Shown here one piece after another: positions 1 to 10,708 of a stretch of DNA of 64,000 nt. The position numbers were made by a program, and so were the translations under genes. The stretch's first letter is position 1, and each line of letters begins with the position of its first letter. Source of the stretch: Kumtagia sp963820075 (GTDB lineage: Bacteria; Pseudomonadota; Alphaproteobacteria; Rhizobiales; Rhizobiaceae); NCBI GenBank assembly GCA_963820075.1, contig CAWFYS010000004.1:1-64000 (forward strand), given 5' to 3'. The notes below the pieces were generated by a model. The model saw only the letters and a program-made list of their open reading frames with translations, did no database searches and was not told where the DNA came from.

Positions 1-92
1 GGCAGGGCGATGAGGGGCGGGCGCCCGCTTGCCAGAGCACGCTCCATCGCATCAGACGGTCATCCTTCATGGCCCTTGGCATTTTTCCGCGC

Positions 93-842
93 TCAGACGC
101 ACCGCCCGCCGTCGACCTCCAGCGCTACGCCGGTTATGAACTCCGCCTCGTCGGAGGCGAGCCACAGCGCGGCGTTGGCAATGTCGAGCGGGGTCGAGAA
201 TCGGCCGAGCGGGATGGTGGTCCTGAATTGCGCGCGCCGCTCAGGCGTGTCCTCGCCCATGAACCGCGCCAGCATTCCGGTCTCGCCGGCCACCGGACAG
301 AGGCAATTGACGCGTATCTTTTTCGGCGCGAGTTCGACCGCCATCGATTTGGTCGCCGTGATCGCCCAGCCTTTCGAGGCATTGTACCAGGTCAGGCCGG
401 GACGCGGCCGCAGACCGGCGGTGGACGCGGTGGTGATGATGACGCCACCGCCCTGGCGCTCCATGACAGGCACGACGGCAAGGGTCGAGTAATAGATCGC
501 CTTCATATTGATCGCGGTGATCAGGTCGAAGCTCACCTCGTCGACCTTCAGCAGGTCGCCGTTGCGGTGGGTGAAGCCGGCATTGTTGACCATGATGTCC
601 ACCCGCCCGAATGCATTCTGGGCGGCATGGACCATCTCGTCCACCTCGGAGCGCTGCGAAACGTCGGTCGCAATCGCAATCGCGTTCGCGCCGATCTCTT
701 GGGCGACCCGCTCGGCGCCCTTGGCGTTCAGATCGGCGACGACGATGCTGGCCCCCTCCTCCGCGAAGCGTCTCGCCATGCCCTCGCCGAAGCCCGAAGC
801 TGCGCCGGTGATGATTGCGACCTTGTCTTTCAGGCGGTCCAT
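93..842 (-). CDS. SDR-family NAD(P)-dependent oxidoreductase
   Basis: A 249-residue classical short-chain dehydrogenase. The N-terminal TGAASGFG loop is the nucleotide-binding TGxxxGxG motif, NNAG follows near residue 85, and the YNASK stretch supplies the Tyr-x3-Lys catalytic pair. The C-terminus (ITGVALEVDGGRCV) is typical of FabG-like and glucose-1-dehydrogenase-like SDRs. The substrate cannot be told from sequence. The downstream aldehyde dehydrogenase on the same strand suggests a shared alcohol-to-aldehyde-to-acid oxidation, but 90 bp separates them and co-transcription is only inferred. Confidence 0.85.
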   Translation of the reverse strand: MDRLKDKVAIITGAASGFGEGMARRFAEEGASIVVADLNAKGAERVAQEIGANAIAIATDVSQRSEVDEMVHAAQNAFGRVDIMVNNAGFTHRNGDLLKVDEVSFDLITAINMKAIYYSTLAVVPVMERQGGGVIITTASTAGLRPRPGLTWYNASKGWAITATKSMAVELAPKKIRVNCLCPVAGETGMLARFMGEDTPERRAQFRTTIPLGRFSTPLDIANAALWLASDEAEFITGVALEVDGGRCV

Positions 843-932
843 GCCGCACCCTCCCGGCGTATGATCTCACGTTCCCGCGCCGCTCTCTACCGCGGCATTA
901 GCTTCTGAAAAAGCTCCGGCGTACTGATTTCG

Positions 933-2408
933 TCAGCCATGGTTGAACACGACCGTCTTGGTCGCCGACATATCGTAGAGCGCCTCAAAACCCTTCTCGC
1001 GGCCGTGGCCGGACCTGCGGAACCCGCCAAAGGGCAATTCGATGCCGCCGCCGGCGCCATAGCCATTCACAAATACCTGCCCGGCGCGAACGCGTTTTGC
1101 CACACGGTGCTGGCGTGCGCCGTCGCGTGTCCAGATGCCGGCGATGAGGCCATACTCCGTTCCGTTGGCGAGCCGTATCGCATCGGCCTCGTCGTCGAAG
1201 GCAAACAGGGTGAGCACCGGTCCGAATACTTCTTCCTGGGCGATTGGTGCCTTCGGATCCGTTGCGCCGAAAAGAACCGGGGCAAAATAGAAGCCGCCCT
1301 CCGGCGCGTCCGCATGAACCGAGCCGCGCGCCAGCACCGGCGCGCCGGCGCCTTGCGCAGCCGCAACCATGCCGGCCACGCGTTCGCGCTGGCGCGGACT
1401 GATCAGCGCGCCGAGGTCGAGGTCGGCATCGTGCGGGCCTGCCACCAGCGCCGAGAATCGCGCTGCCAGCGCCTCGGCGACCCGGTCGAAGATTTTGCGC
1501 TCCACCAGGATGCGGCTGCCGGCCGAGCAGGTCTGGCCACCATTCTGGATGATGGCGTTGACCAGAATTGGAACCGCCGCCTCGATGTCGGCGTCGGCAA
1601 AGACGATCTGCGGCGACTTGCCGCCAAGTTCCATCGTGACGCCGCGATTATTGTCGGCCGCCGCCCTCTGGATCGCCGCACCGGTCGCCGGCGAGCCGGT
1701 AAAGGTCACGTAGTCGACCATCGGATGTCCGGCCAGCGCCGCGCCGGCCTCGCGCCCATAGCCGGTGACGACATTGAAAACGCCTTCCGGAATGCCTGCC
1801 TGAAGCGCCAGCTCCGCGATTTTCAGGGCGGAAAGCGAAGCGTCCTCGGCCGGCTTCACCACCAGCGTGTTACCCATGGCGAGTGCGGCACCGGCGACGC
1901 GGGCGAGAATCTGCAGCGGATAGTTCCATGGGATGATGCTTGCCACCACGCCATGCGGCTCGCGCAGCGTCAGCGCGGTATAGCCGTCGAGGAATGGAAT
2001 TGTGTCGCCATGGATCTTGTCGGCGGCGCCGCCGTAGAACTCGTAGTAGCGCATCGTCGCCGTGACATCCGCCCTGCCCTGCCGCACCGGCTTGCCGGTA
2101 TCGCGCGACTCCATCGCCGCCAGTCCGGCGCCCTCGGCTTCCACAAGCTGCGACAGCTTGGTCAGAAGCCGCCCGCGCTCCACCGCCGGCATCCGGCCCC
2201 ACGGCTCTTCATCGAAGGCCTTGCGCGCGGCCCGCACGGCAAGGTCGACATCGGCGGCGCCGCTGGCCGGAATCGACGCAAAATCCTTGCCGTCGGAAGG
2301 GCAGACCACCGCGATGCGCCGGCCCGACAGCGAATCGACCGCCCTGCCGCCCACCCACTGCATGAACGCCCTGCCTTCCCCGATCGTCCGGGAGAGATGA
2401 GCAGACAT
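933..2408 (-). CDS. NAD(P)-dependent aldehyde dehydrogenase
   Basis: A 491-residue protein, the usual length for the ALDH superfamily. It carries the general-base motif MELGGKSP (Glu) and the nucleophile in GGQTCSAGSR (Cys), plus the PFGGFRRSG and EVFGPVL signatures near the C-terminus. It should oxidise an aldehyde to the acid in the cytosol. It resembles betaine-aldehyde or gamma-aminobutyraldehyde type enzymes, but the substrate is not decidable. It is divergent from zwf across a 198-bp intergenic region that probably holds both promoters, and it precedes an SDR gene on the same strand. Confidence 0.88.
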   Translation of the reverse strand: MSAHLSRTIGEGRAFMQWVGGRAVDSLSGRRIAVVCPSDGKDFASIPASGAADVDLAVRAARKAFDEEPWGRMPAVERGRLLTKLSQLVEAEGAGLAAMESRDTGKPVRQGRADVTATMRYYEFYGGAADKIHGDTIPFLDGYTALTLREPHGVVASIIPWNYPLQILARVAGAALAMGNTLVVKPAEDASLSALKIAELALQAGIPEGVFNVVTGYGREAGAALAGHPMVDYVTFTGSPATGAAIQRAAADNNRGVTMELGGKSPQIVFADADIEAAVPILVNAIIQNGGQTCSAGSRILVERKIFDRVAEALAARFSALVAGPHDADLDLGALISPRQRERVAGMVAAAQGAGAPVLARGSVHADAPEGGFYFAPVLFGATDPKAPIAQEEVFGPVLTLFAFDDEADAIRLANGTEYGLIAGIWTRDGARQHRVAKRVRAGQVFVNGYGAGGGIELPFGGFRRSGHGREKGFEALYDMSATKTVVFNHG

Positions 2409-2606
2409 CTCGAACTCCTTTGCGTTCCGCCCGCCGCCTACTATGCTGCAACCTGGCGAGAACCTGAAGGACGTCCCTGAAAACGATCCGCCAAAGGGGG
2501 CGAGCCAACGGCCGAGACGCCTGTGACACCGTGACGCTGGGCGGAATTCAATCGATTAGATTACATTGTTGACAGCCATTAAGCCGTTCTATCGCACGGA
2601 AACACC

Positions 2607-4070
2607 ATGACCAGTCAGCTTATTCCCGTAGACCCGTTCGACTTCGTGATCTTCGGCGGCACGGGCGATCTCGCCGAACGCAAGCTGCTGCCGGCGCTGT
2701 ATTACCGGCAGAGCCAGTTCTCGGAACCGACGCGCATCATCAGCGCCTCGCGCGCCAAACTCAGCGAGAGCGAATTCAAGGAATTCTCCAGGAAGGCCAT
2801 CGTCGAGCATGTCAAGGAATCCGATATAAACGAAACGGAGCTCAACACCTTTCTCGGCCGCATGTCCTATGTGCCCGTGGACGCCATAACCGGCGAAGGC
2901 TTCAGCAAGCTGAAAAAGGTGCTGGGCAACAGCAACGCAATCCGGGCCTTCTATCTGGCGGTTGCACCGAGCCTGTTCGGGGAAATCTCGCACCGCCTGA
3001 AGGAGACCGACCTGATCACCGCGAATTCCCGCATCGTCGTCGAAAAGCCGATCGGGCGCGACCTTGCCTCGGCGCGCGCGCTCAACGACCAGATCGGCGC
3101 CGATTTCGGCGAGCACCAGATCTTCCGCATCGACCACTATCTCGGCAAGGAGACGGTGCAGAACCTGATGGCGCTGCGCTTCGCCAACATGCTCTTCGAG
3201 CCGCTGTGGAACTCGGCGCATATCGACCACGTTCAGATAACCGTCGCCGAGACGGTCGGGCTCGAGGACCGCGTCACCTATTACGACAAGGCGGGCGCGC
3301 TGCGCGACATGGTGCAGAACCATATATTACAGCTCCTGTGCCTGGTGGCGATGGAAGCGCCGTCGTCGATGGATGCCAATGCGGTGCGCGACGAAAAGCT
3401 GAAGGTGCTGCATTCGCTGAAGCGCATCAACGGCGCCGAAGCGCCGAAATCGACGGTGCGCGGCCAGTACCGGGCCGGCGCGTCGTCGGGCGGCGCGGTG
3501 AAGGGCTATCTGGAGGAACTCGGCAACCCCAACAGTTCGACCGAGACCTTCGTCGCCATCAAGGCGGATATCGCCAACTGGCGCTGGGCGGGCGTGCCGT
3601 TCTACCTGCGCACCGGCAAGCGCCTCGCTTCGCGCGTCTCGGAGATCGTCATCGAATTCAAGGCCATACCTCACTCGATCTTCGGGGAGAACGCCGGCCG
3701 CATCCAGCCGAACCAACTCGTCATCCGGCTGCAACCCGACGAAGGCGTGAAGCAATGGATCATGATCAAGGATCCGGGTCCGGGCGGCATGCGGCTGCGC
3801 CAGATCGCGCTCGACATGACCTTCGCCGACACGTTCCAGGAGCGCAATCCCGACGCTTACGAGCGGCTGATCATGGACGTCATCCGCGGCAACCAGACGC
3901 TGTTCATGCGCCGCGACGAGGTGGAGGCGGCCTGGAGATGGATCGACCCGATCTTCAACGCCTGGGCCGACAGCCGTCAGGATGTTCAGAACTATACTTC
4001 GGGCACCTGGGGTCCATCCGCTTCCATCGCGTTGATCGAGCGCGACGGACGCACCTGGCACGAGGGCTGA
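2607..4070 (+). CDS. zwf: glucose-6-phosphate 1-dehydrogenase
   Basis: A 487-residue enzyme that oxidises glucose 6-phosphate to 6-phosphogluconolactone with NAD(P)+, the entry step of the Entner-Doudoroff and oxidative pentose phosphate routes. The N-terminal FGGTGDLAERK motif binds the nucleotide, and RIDHYLGKE (around residue 175) is the substrate-binding and catalytic signature with the His-Asp pair. Length matches the family. It is first in a zwf-pgl-edd operon, with pgl starting 9 bp after its stop, so three consecutive reactions are encoded together. No eda is seen nearby. Confidence 0.97.
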   Translation: MTSQLIPVDPFDFVIFGGTGDLAERKLLPALYYRQSQFSEPTRIISASRAKLSESEFKEFSRKAIVEHVKESDINETELNTFLGRMSYVPVDAITGEGFSKLKKVLGNSNAIRAFYLAVAPSLFGEISHRLKETDLITANSRIVVEKPIGRDLASARALNDQIGADFGEHQIFRIDHYLGKETVQNLMALRFANMLFEPLWNSAHIDHVQITVAETVGLEDRVTYYDKAGALRDMVQNHILQLLCLVAMEAPSSMDANAVRDEKLKVLHSLKRINGAEAPKSTVRGQYRAGASSGGAVKGYLEELGNPNSSTETFVAIKADIANWRWAGVPFYLRTGKRLASRVSEIVIEFKAIPHSIFGENAGRIQPNQLVIRLQPDEGVKQWIMIKDPGPGGMRLRQIALDMTFADTFQERNPDAYERLIMDVIRGNQTLFMRRDEVEAAWRWIDPIFNAWADSRQDVQNYTSGTWGPSASIALIERDGRTWHEG

Positions 4071-4079
4071 CACAACGCC

Positions 4080-4778
4080 ATGACCACCGTGTCGGTGACG
4101 TTCCGGGAGTTTGCCTCGCGCCAGTCGCTTGCTGAAAGCCTGGCGGAGCAGGTCGCGGCCACGCTGGCCGACGCGATTGCCGCGCGTGGACGGGCGTTGA
4201 TCGCGGTCTCGGGGGGAACGACGCCGGTGCTGTTTTTCCGGGCGCTGTCCCGAGCCGGCCTCGACTGGTCGCGGGTGACCGTCACGCTTGTCGACGAACG
4301 CTTCGTCGAGCCGTCTTCGGAGCGCTCCAACGAGGGACTGGTGCGGCGCACGCTGCTTCAGGGGCCGGCGGCGGCCGCGCGTTTCGTCCCGCTCTATCGC
4401 ACCGCGCCGGACGCGCCGGACGCCTTCCGGGAAACCGCCGACGAGCTTTCCGGGCTGGAATGGCCGCTCGACATTGCCGTGCTCGGCATGGGCAGCGACG
4501 GCCACACCGCATCCTTCTTCCCGGATGCGCCGAACCTTGGCGATCTGCTCGACCCGGATGGCGGCGGCGACCTGAAATATGTGACGTCGCCGAGCGCGGT
4601 CGAAACGCGCTTGACCCTGTCGCTCGCTCGCCTCGCCGCGGCCCGTTTCATCGCGCTGCACATCGAGGGCGAGGCGAAGCGAAAGGTGCTGGCATCCGTT
4701 CTGGAAGGTGAGAAACTGCCCGTTCGCGCCGTGCTGGAGCAGGCGCGAAGGCCCGTCGAGGTGTTCTGGGCAGCCTAA
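4080..4778 (+). CDS. pgl: 6-phosphogluconolactonase
   Basis: A 232-residue protein of the glucosamine-6-phosphate isomerase/6-phosphogluconolactonase fold. It hydrolyses 6-phosphogluconolactone to 6-phosphogluconate. SGGTTPVLFFRALS is the phosphate-binding loop, and VTLVDERFV and LGMGSDGHTASFFP are the conserved catalytic segments. It starts 9 bp after zwf and ends 58 bp before edd, so it lies in the middle of the Entner-Doudoroff operon. Length is normal for DevB-type lactonases. Confidence 0.95.
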   Translation: MTTVSVTFREFASRQSLAESLAEQVAATLADAIAARGRALIAVSGGTTPVLFFRALSRAGLDWSRVTVTLVDERFVEPSSERSNEGLVRRTLLQGPAAAARFVPLYRTAPDAPDAFRETADELSGLEWPLDIAVLGMGSDGHTASFFPDAPNLGDLLDPDGGGDLKYVTSPSAVETRLTLSLARLAAARFIALHIEGEAKRKVLASVLEGEKLPVRAVLEQARRPVEVFWAA

Positions 4779-4836
4779 CCAATACCGGCCGGCTCGCCTG
4801 CGGCGAACGGCCCGACGCCGAAGAGGAATGAGCGCA

Positions 4837-6657
<1,821 letters not shown>

Positions 6658-6747
6658 GGCTGCTGCCGAAATCAGGGAGGCGGAAGAACGCACTTCGGCC
6701 CCCTCTTCGCTGAAACAAAGTGCGGAGTCCAGGTCCTGGCGGCGGTC

Positions 6748-8424
6748 CTACGGTACGGCGATCTCCACTTTCGCGCCGGCCCTGACTGTCACCGGCACTT
6801 CCTTCGATCTGCTGTCCGCGGTCTGGCCGACCACCACGTAGTCGCCCGCCGGCAAGGCGGTGCGAAGCTTGCCGCCGAACTCGTAGACGACCTCCTTGCG
6901 GTCGCCGGCGGCATCCTTGCTCACCTGGTAGACGACGATATTGGTGCTGCCGGGCGCGGTGGCTGTCAGTTCGCCAGCGTTGAGCACGATACTGACGTTG
7001 ATGTGTTCGCCGGCCTTCACGGAGAACGGCCGCTCCGCTTTCGCGCCGCCTACCGACGCCACCGCGACATAGTCCCCCGGCGGCAGGTCATGTTCCCGGC
7101 CGGAACCGTACTGGCGGGAGATCGGCTCGCGCGTGCCGTCGGCCTGGTATCCGGCCCCGACTATCTCCACCAAAAGGGAGGAGTCGTCGATCTTCTGGCC
7201 TTCGACAAGGTAGGTTTCGATCATGGCCTGGCCGACACCGACCACGATGTCCTTCTCGATCGTCCGGCCCGCCGCAAGCTTCAACGTTGCGGAAGCCTCC
7301 GCCTTGCCGATCCTCACCGTGATCTTCTGCTCGCCGGCCGGCAAAACAATGCTTGTCTCGCCATATCCGGTCGCGTTGCCGCCGGGATAGTCGAAGCGCA
7401 CGACCGCATTCGGGTCCGGCTCCCTGCCGGGAGCGGCGACCGCCCTGACCTTGAGCGTGCCGGCATTGAGCACGACAACCGGTTCAACGGCCTTGCCGGC
7501 CTCCACGGTGAGCCGCTGGTCGGCCTCGGCGCGGCCGAGTTGGGCGACCAGGACATAGAGGCCGGGCGCAAGGTTGCCCTTCCAGTCGCCGTACTCCGTC
7601 GAAACATACGCCCCGCGCGAACCATCGGGCTCGGCGCGATAGACGGTCCAGGATTGCCCGGCGCGGCCATCGAGCGGCGGGGCGTCCTCGGCCAGCTTGA
7701 GCGTCGGCACGATGTTGAATTCGGGCGACGCCGCTTGCGCATTGTCGGGCTGGACCGGCGGCAAGGGTTCCGGCTGCCTCGCGACAGCGGGTTCTGACGC
7801 GGGCTCCGCCGCGACAGCCTGTTCCAGCGCCGATGCGAGTTGCCCGGCGTCGCTTGCCTGAAGATATTTTCCGCCGGTGTTCTCGGCCAGGCATGCGACC
7901 CGCGAGCCCTCCTCGGCCGTTAGGCCGAAGCCGAGGACATGGACCGTGAAATCCATGCCGCTCGCCTCGAGTTCCTCGCCGAGCGCGCAAGGATCGGCTT
8001 CGCAGCTCTCGATCCCGTCGGTGATCAGAATGACGGTGGCTCTGTCCTTCGTGTAGTCGAGAACCCGCGCCGCCTGGCGCACGGCCGCCGTCAGCGGCGT
8101 CCTGCCCCGGAACGCAAGCCGGTCGGCGGCGGCGGCGATCGCGTCAGCCGCGCCGGGCGCCGGCGGCACGACAAGCTCGATGTCTTGGCAGCTATCCTTC
8201 TCGCGATGCCCATAGGCCATCAGGCCGACCGCGCGGTCGCGCGGCAAGGTCTGCAGCACGCTCCGCAACGCATCGCGGGCAATCTCCTGCTTCGGCCTGC
8301 CGCCCATCCCCGCCCACATGGAGCCGGAAGCGTCGAGAACGACCATGGTTCGGTCGGCGGCGAAACCAGGCGCGGCCGCAAGGCCGAGCAGCGCCAATAT
8401 TGGAAGACGAACCAATCCTGCCAT
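6748..8424 (-). CDS. exported von Willebrand factor A domain protein
   Basis: 558 residues from the ATG at 8424. The start is placed there because it begins a clean signal peptide (hydrophobic stretch to AAPGFAAD). The mature protein opens with a VWA domain containing a complete MIDAS motif, DASGSM, and the later DGIESC segment. The C-terminal two thirds is made of three or four diverged beta-rich modules of about 85 residues, each carrying a GEHINVSIVLNAGELT- or LAAGRTIEKDIVV-like edge. It is probably periplasmic and binding rather than enzymatic. It stands alone between edd and a GlxA regulator, and no partner AAA ATPase is present. Confidence 0.8.
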   Translation of the reverse strand: MAGLVRLPILALLGLAAAPGFAADRTMVVLDASGSMWAGMGGRPKQEIARDALRSVLQTLPRDRAVGLMAYGHREKDSCQDIELVVPPAPGAADAIAAAADRLAFRGRTPLTAAVRQAARVLDYTKDRATVILITDGIESCEADPCALGEELEASGMDFTVHVLGFGLTAEEGSRVACLAENTGGKYLQASDAGQLASALEQAVAAEPASEPAVARQPEPLPPVQPDNAQAASPEFNIVPTLKLAEDAPPLDGRAGQSWTVYRAEPDGSRGAYVSTEYGDWKGNLAPGLYVLVAQLGRAEADQRLTVEAGKAVEPVVVLNAGTLKVRAVAAPGREPDPNAVVRFDYPGGNATGYGETSIVLPAGEQKITVRIGKAEASATLKLAAGRTIEKDIVVGVGQAMIETYLVEGQKIDDSSLLVEIVGAGYQADGTREPISRQYGSGREHDLPPGDYVAVASVGGAKAERPFSVKAGEHINVSIVLNAGELTATAPGSTNIVVYQVSKDAAGDRKEVVYEFGGKLRTALPAGDYVVVGQTADSRSKEVPVTVRAGAKVEIAVP

Positions 8425-8559
8425 CAACAAACCCCGGCGATTCGGCCTGCAAGCTAATTCAAGGCGCCTTCGATTGAAACCCGAGGCAAGTTTTCCGCAA
8501 TCACGCGAATGGCGGCGGCGTGCGCGGCACATCGCGGAGCGAAGCTTCGGCGCTTCGCC

Positions 8560-9522
8560 TCAATAGGTGGTCCGGCGCTCCTCGCTCGGCGGACGGCCGA
8601 ATTGCAGGCGGTAGCTCTGGGCGAAGTAGGAATGCGAGGTGAAGCCGGTGGCGATCGCCACGTCGAGGATCGGCATGTTGGTCTGGCGCAGGAGTTCGCG
8701 CGCGCGCTCCAATCTGAGGCGCATATAGTAGCGTCCCGGCGTGACGCCGAGATGGCGCAGGAACAGGCGCTCCACCTGGCGGACGGACAGGCCCGCCGAT
8801 TTCGCAAGGTGAACGGCGGAAAAGGGCTCGTCCAGATTGTCGGCCATCAGCTCGGCGATCTTCTTCAATTTTTCCGACTTGCCGGAGAGATCGCGCTCCG
8901 GTCCGACGCGCTGGCGATCGCCCGCCGAACGGATGCGCTCGTGCTGGAACTGGTTGGCCACCCCGTTGGCAAGGTTGGCGCCGTGATCCCGTCGGATGAT
9001 CTCCAGCATCAGGTCGATCGAGGTCGTGCCGCCGGCGCAGGTGTAACGCTTGCGGTCGATCTCGAAGACGTTGCCGGTGCATTCGATATGCGGGAATTTT
9101 TCCATGAAGCCGGCGCGGTTTTCCCAATGGATGGTGCATCGAAGCCCTTCCAGCTGGCCAGCCTCGGCGAGGATATGGGAGCCGACCGAAAGCGCCCCAA
9201 GCGCCGCGCCGCGCCGTCCGAGGCTGCGCAGCGCCGCAAGCACCTTGCTCTTGCCGGGGAATTCCGTGGTCAGCCCGACGCAGACGAACAGAATGTCGAC
9301 AGGCGGCAGATCGGCGACGGCGTAGTCGACCTTGAGCGGCAGGCCGTTCGAGGCCATGACGGCATCGCCATCGGCCGAGATCGTGGTCCAGCTATAGACG
9401 TCGCGGCCAAGCAGGCGGTTCGCCAGGCGGAAGGCATCGATGGCCGCGGCGAGCGAGAACATCGAGAACTTGTCGACCAGCAAAAAACCAAGCTGCCGTC
9501 CGGCCTTTAAATCATCCGTCAT
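8560..9522 (-). CDS. GlxA-family AraC-type transcriptional regulator
   Basis: 320 residues. The N-terminal 170 residues form a DJ-1/PfpI (GATase1-like) domain and the last 100 an AraC/XylS double helix-turn-helix (HLAKSAGLSVRQVERLF; FTSHSYFAQSYRLQFGRPPSEER). The start at 9522 gives the usual MTDD-QLGFLLVDKFS beginning. The nucleophile elbow reads ALSVGSHILAEAG with no cysteine, as expected for a ligand sensor rather than an enzyme. Relatives such as CdhR, ArgR and GbdR control amine and amino-acid catabolism, but the target here is unknown. Confidence 0.88.
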   Translation of the reverse strand: MTDDLKAGRQLGFLLVDKFSMFSLAAAIDAFRLANRLLGRDVYSWTTISADGDAVMASNGLPLKVDYAVADLPPVDILFVCVGLTTEFPGKSKVLAALRSLGRRGAALGALSVGSHILAEAGQLEGLRCTIHWENRAGFMEKFPHIECTGNVFEIDRKRYTCAGGTTSIDLMLEIIRRDHGANLANGVANQFQHERIRSAGDRQRVGPERDLSGKSEKLKKIAELMADNLDEPFSAVHLAKSAGLSVRQVERLFLRHLGVTPGRYYMRLRLERARELLRQTNMPILDVAIATGFTSHSYFAQSYRLQFGRPPSEERRTTY

Positions 9523-9588
9523 GGCCGGCCTTCTATAGCAACGCCGTTCGGGCACAAGGCGGCACGCGTCCGGCTCGATTTCCGCAGG

Positions 9589-9694
9589 CTAAGCAGGTTC
9601 CGGAAAAGTGTGTCATGGTTTTCCGACAGAAACCTGCGAAAAAACAAGAGGCTAAGCAGGCGAAGCGTGGGCGAAGCCACGCAAGTCTGCTTAG
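9589..9694 (+). repeat. family A palindromic element, copy 1 (folD 3' end)
   Basis: A 106-bp element with perfect 8-bp terminal inverted repeats, CTAAGCAG at the left and CTGCTTAG at the right. It folds into two hairpins: an outer-left arm (GCAGGTT..GGAAAA pairing with TTTTCC..AAACCTGC) and a right arm (TAAGCAG, GCGTGG / CCACGC, CTGCTTA). Its last bases contain the rc stop codon TAA of folD at 9691-9693, so the element ends inside the folD gene. Other copies lie at 13424, 25618, 55442 and 63729. Confidence 0.9.
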
Positions 9695-10590
9695 AACGAC
9701 GGCCTGGCCAGCCCCGCGTACCGGCAGGCGGAAACCAGCGTATTGGCCATCAGCATGGCGATGGTCATCGGGCCGACGCCGCCCGGCACGGGCGTTATGG
9801 CGCCGGCGTTCTTCGCGGCATCCGCGAAGGCCACGTCACCCACCAGCCTCGTCCTGCCTTCGCCCTTGTCCGGCGCCGGAACGCGATTGATGCCGACATC
9901 GATGACGGTGGCGCCCGGCTTCACCCAGTCGCCCTTGACCATCTCCGGCCGGCCCACGGCCGCGACCAGTATGTCGGCGCGGCGGCAAACCTCCGGCAGG
10001 TTCTTCGTCCGGCTATGCGCCACGGTGACCGTGCAGTTGGCCGCAAGCAGAAGGTTCGCCATGGGCTTGCCGACTATATTGGAGCGGCCGACCACGACCG
10101 CTTCGAGGCCCGAAAGGTCCTTGCCGCGAACCCGCTCGATCAGCAGCATGGAACCGGCGGGCGTACAAGGCACGAAGGCGGTTTCCAGTTCGCCGGTGCC
10201 GAGCTTGCCGACATTGACGAAATGGAAGCCGTCCACGTCCTTGTCGGGCGAAATCGTCTGGATGATGCGGCCCGAATCGACGTGCCTGGGCAGCGGCAAC
10301 TGCACCAGAATGCCGTGAATCGCCGCGTCGCGATTCAAAGTCTCGATCAAGCCGACCAGATCGGCCTCGGTCGTCTCAACCGGCAATGAGTGCTGGACGG
10401 AATGGAAGCCGCATTGCTTGGCCATCCTGCCCTTCGACGACACATAGACCTGGCTGGCCGGATCCTCGCCGACAATGACCACGGCCAGGCCGGGCACGAT
10501 ACCCTTGCTGCTTCGCAGTTCGACGGCAAGCTGCCTGACCCGTGCGACCACGTCTTCCGCAACCGCCCTGCCGTCGATGATTTCCGTCAT
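9691..10590 (-). CDS. folD: bifunctional methylenetetrahydrofolate dehydrogenase/cyclohydrolase
   Basis: 299 residues. FolD interconverts 5,10-methylene-THF and 10-formyl-THF with NADP+. Signature segments are SQVYVSSKGRMAKQCGF (catalytic Tyr and Lys), ILVQLPLPRH, PDKDVDGFH, TPAGSMLLIE, VVGRSNIVGKPMA (NADP Rossmann loop) and TPVPGGVGPMT. The start is the ATG at 10590, which matches the family N-terminus (MTEIIDGRAVAEDV). The stop codon is supplied by the abutting family A palindromic element, so the last residues (RPSF) may differ from the ancestral tail. Confidence 0.95.
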   Translation of the reverse strand: MTEIIDGRAVAEDVVARVRQLAVELRSSKGIVPGLAVVIVGEDPASQVYVSSKGRMAKQCGFHSVQHSLPVETTEADLVGLIETLNRDAAIHGILVQLPLPRHVDSGRIIQTISPDKDVDGFHFVNVGKLGTGELETAFVPCTPAGSMLLIERVRGKDLSGLEAVVVGRSNIVGKPMANLLLAANCTVTVAHSRTKNLPEVCRRADILVAAVGRPEMVKGDWVKPGATVIDVGINRVPAPDKGEGRTRLVGDVAFADAAKNAGAITPVPGGVGPMTIAMLMANTLVSACRYAGLARPSF

Positions 10591-10708
10591 TGCTGATCCC
10601 GACATGCTCGTCCACACCACGCGCATACGCCTCAAAAAACGCGGGCGCGATCCCGTCGGAGCGTCGTACGGTGCCGCAAACCCGTCACGCGGCGCGATTT
10701 CCCCCTGA

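Noticed and set aside
93..2480. Long open frames on the plus strand opposite the SDR and aldehyde dehydrogenase genes
   Set aside because: High-GC antisense shadows with no domain features, no ribosome-binding sites and Arg/Ala/His-rich composition.
9610..10389. Plus-strand frames opposite folD that begin in the family A element
   Set aside because: They lie antisense to a clearly conserved folD and have no coding features.
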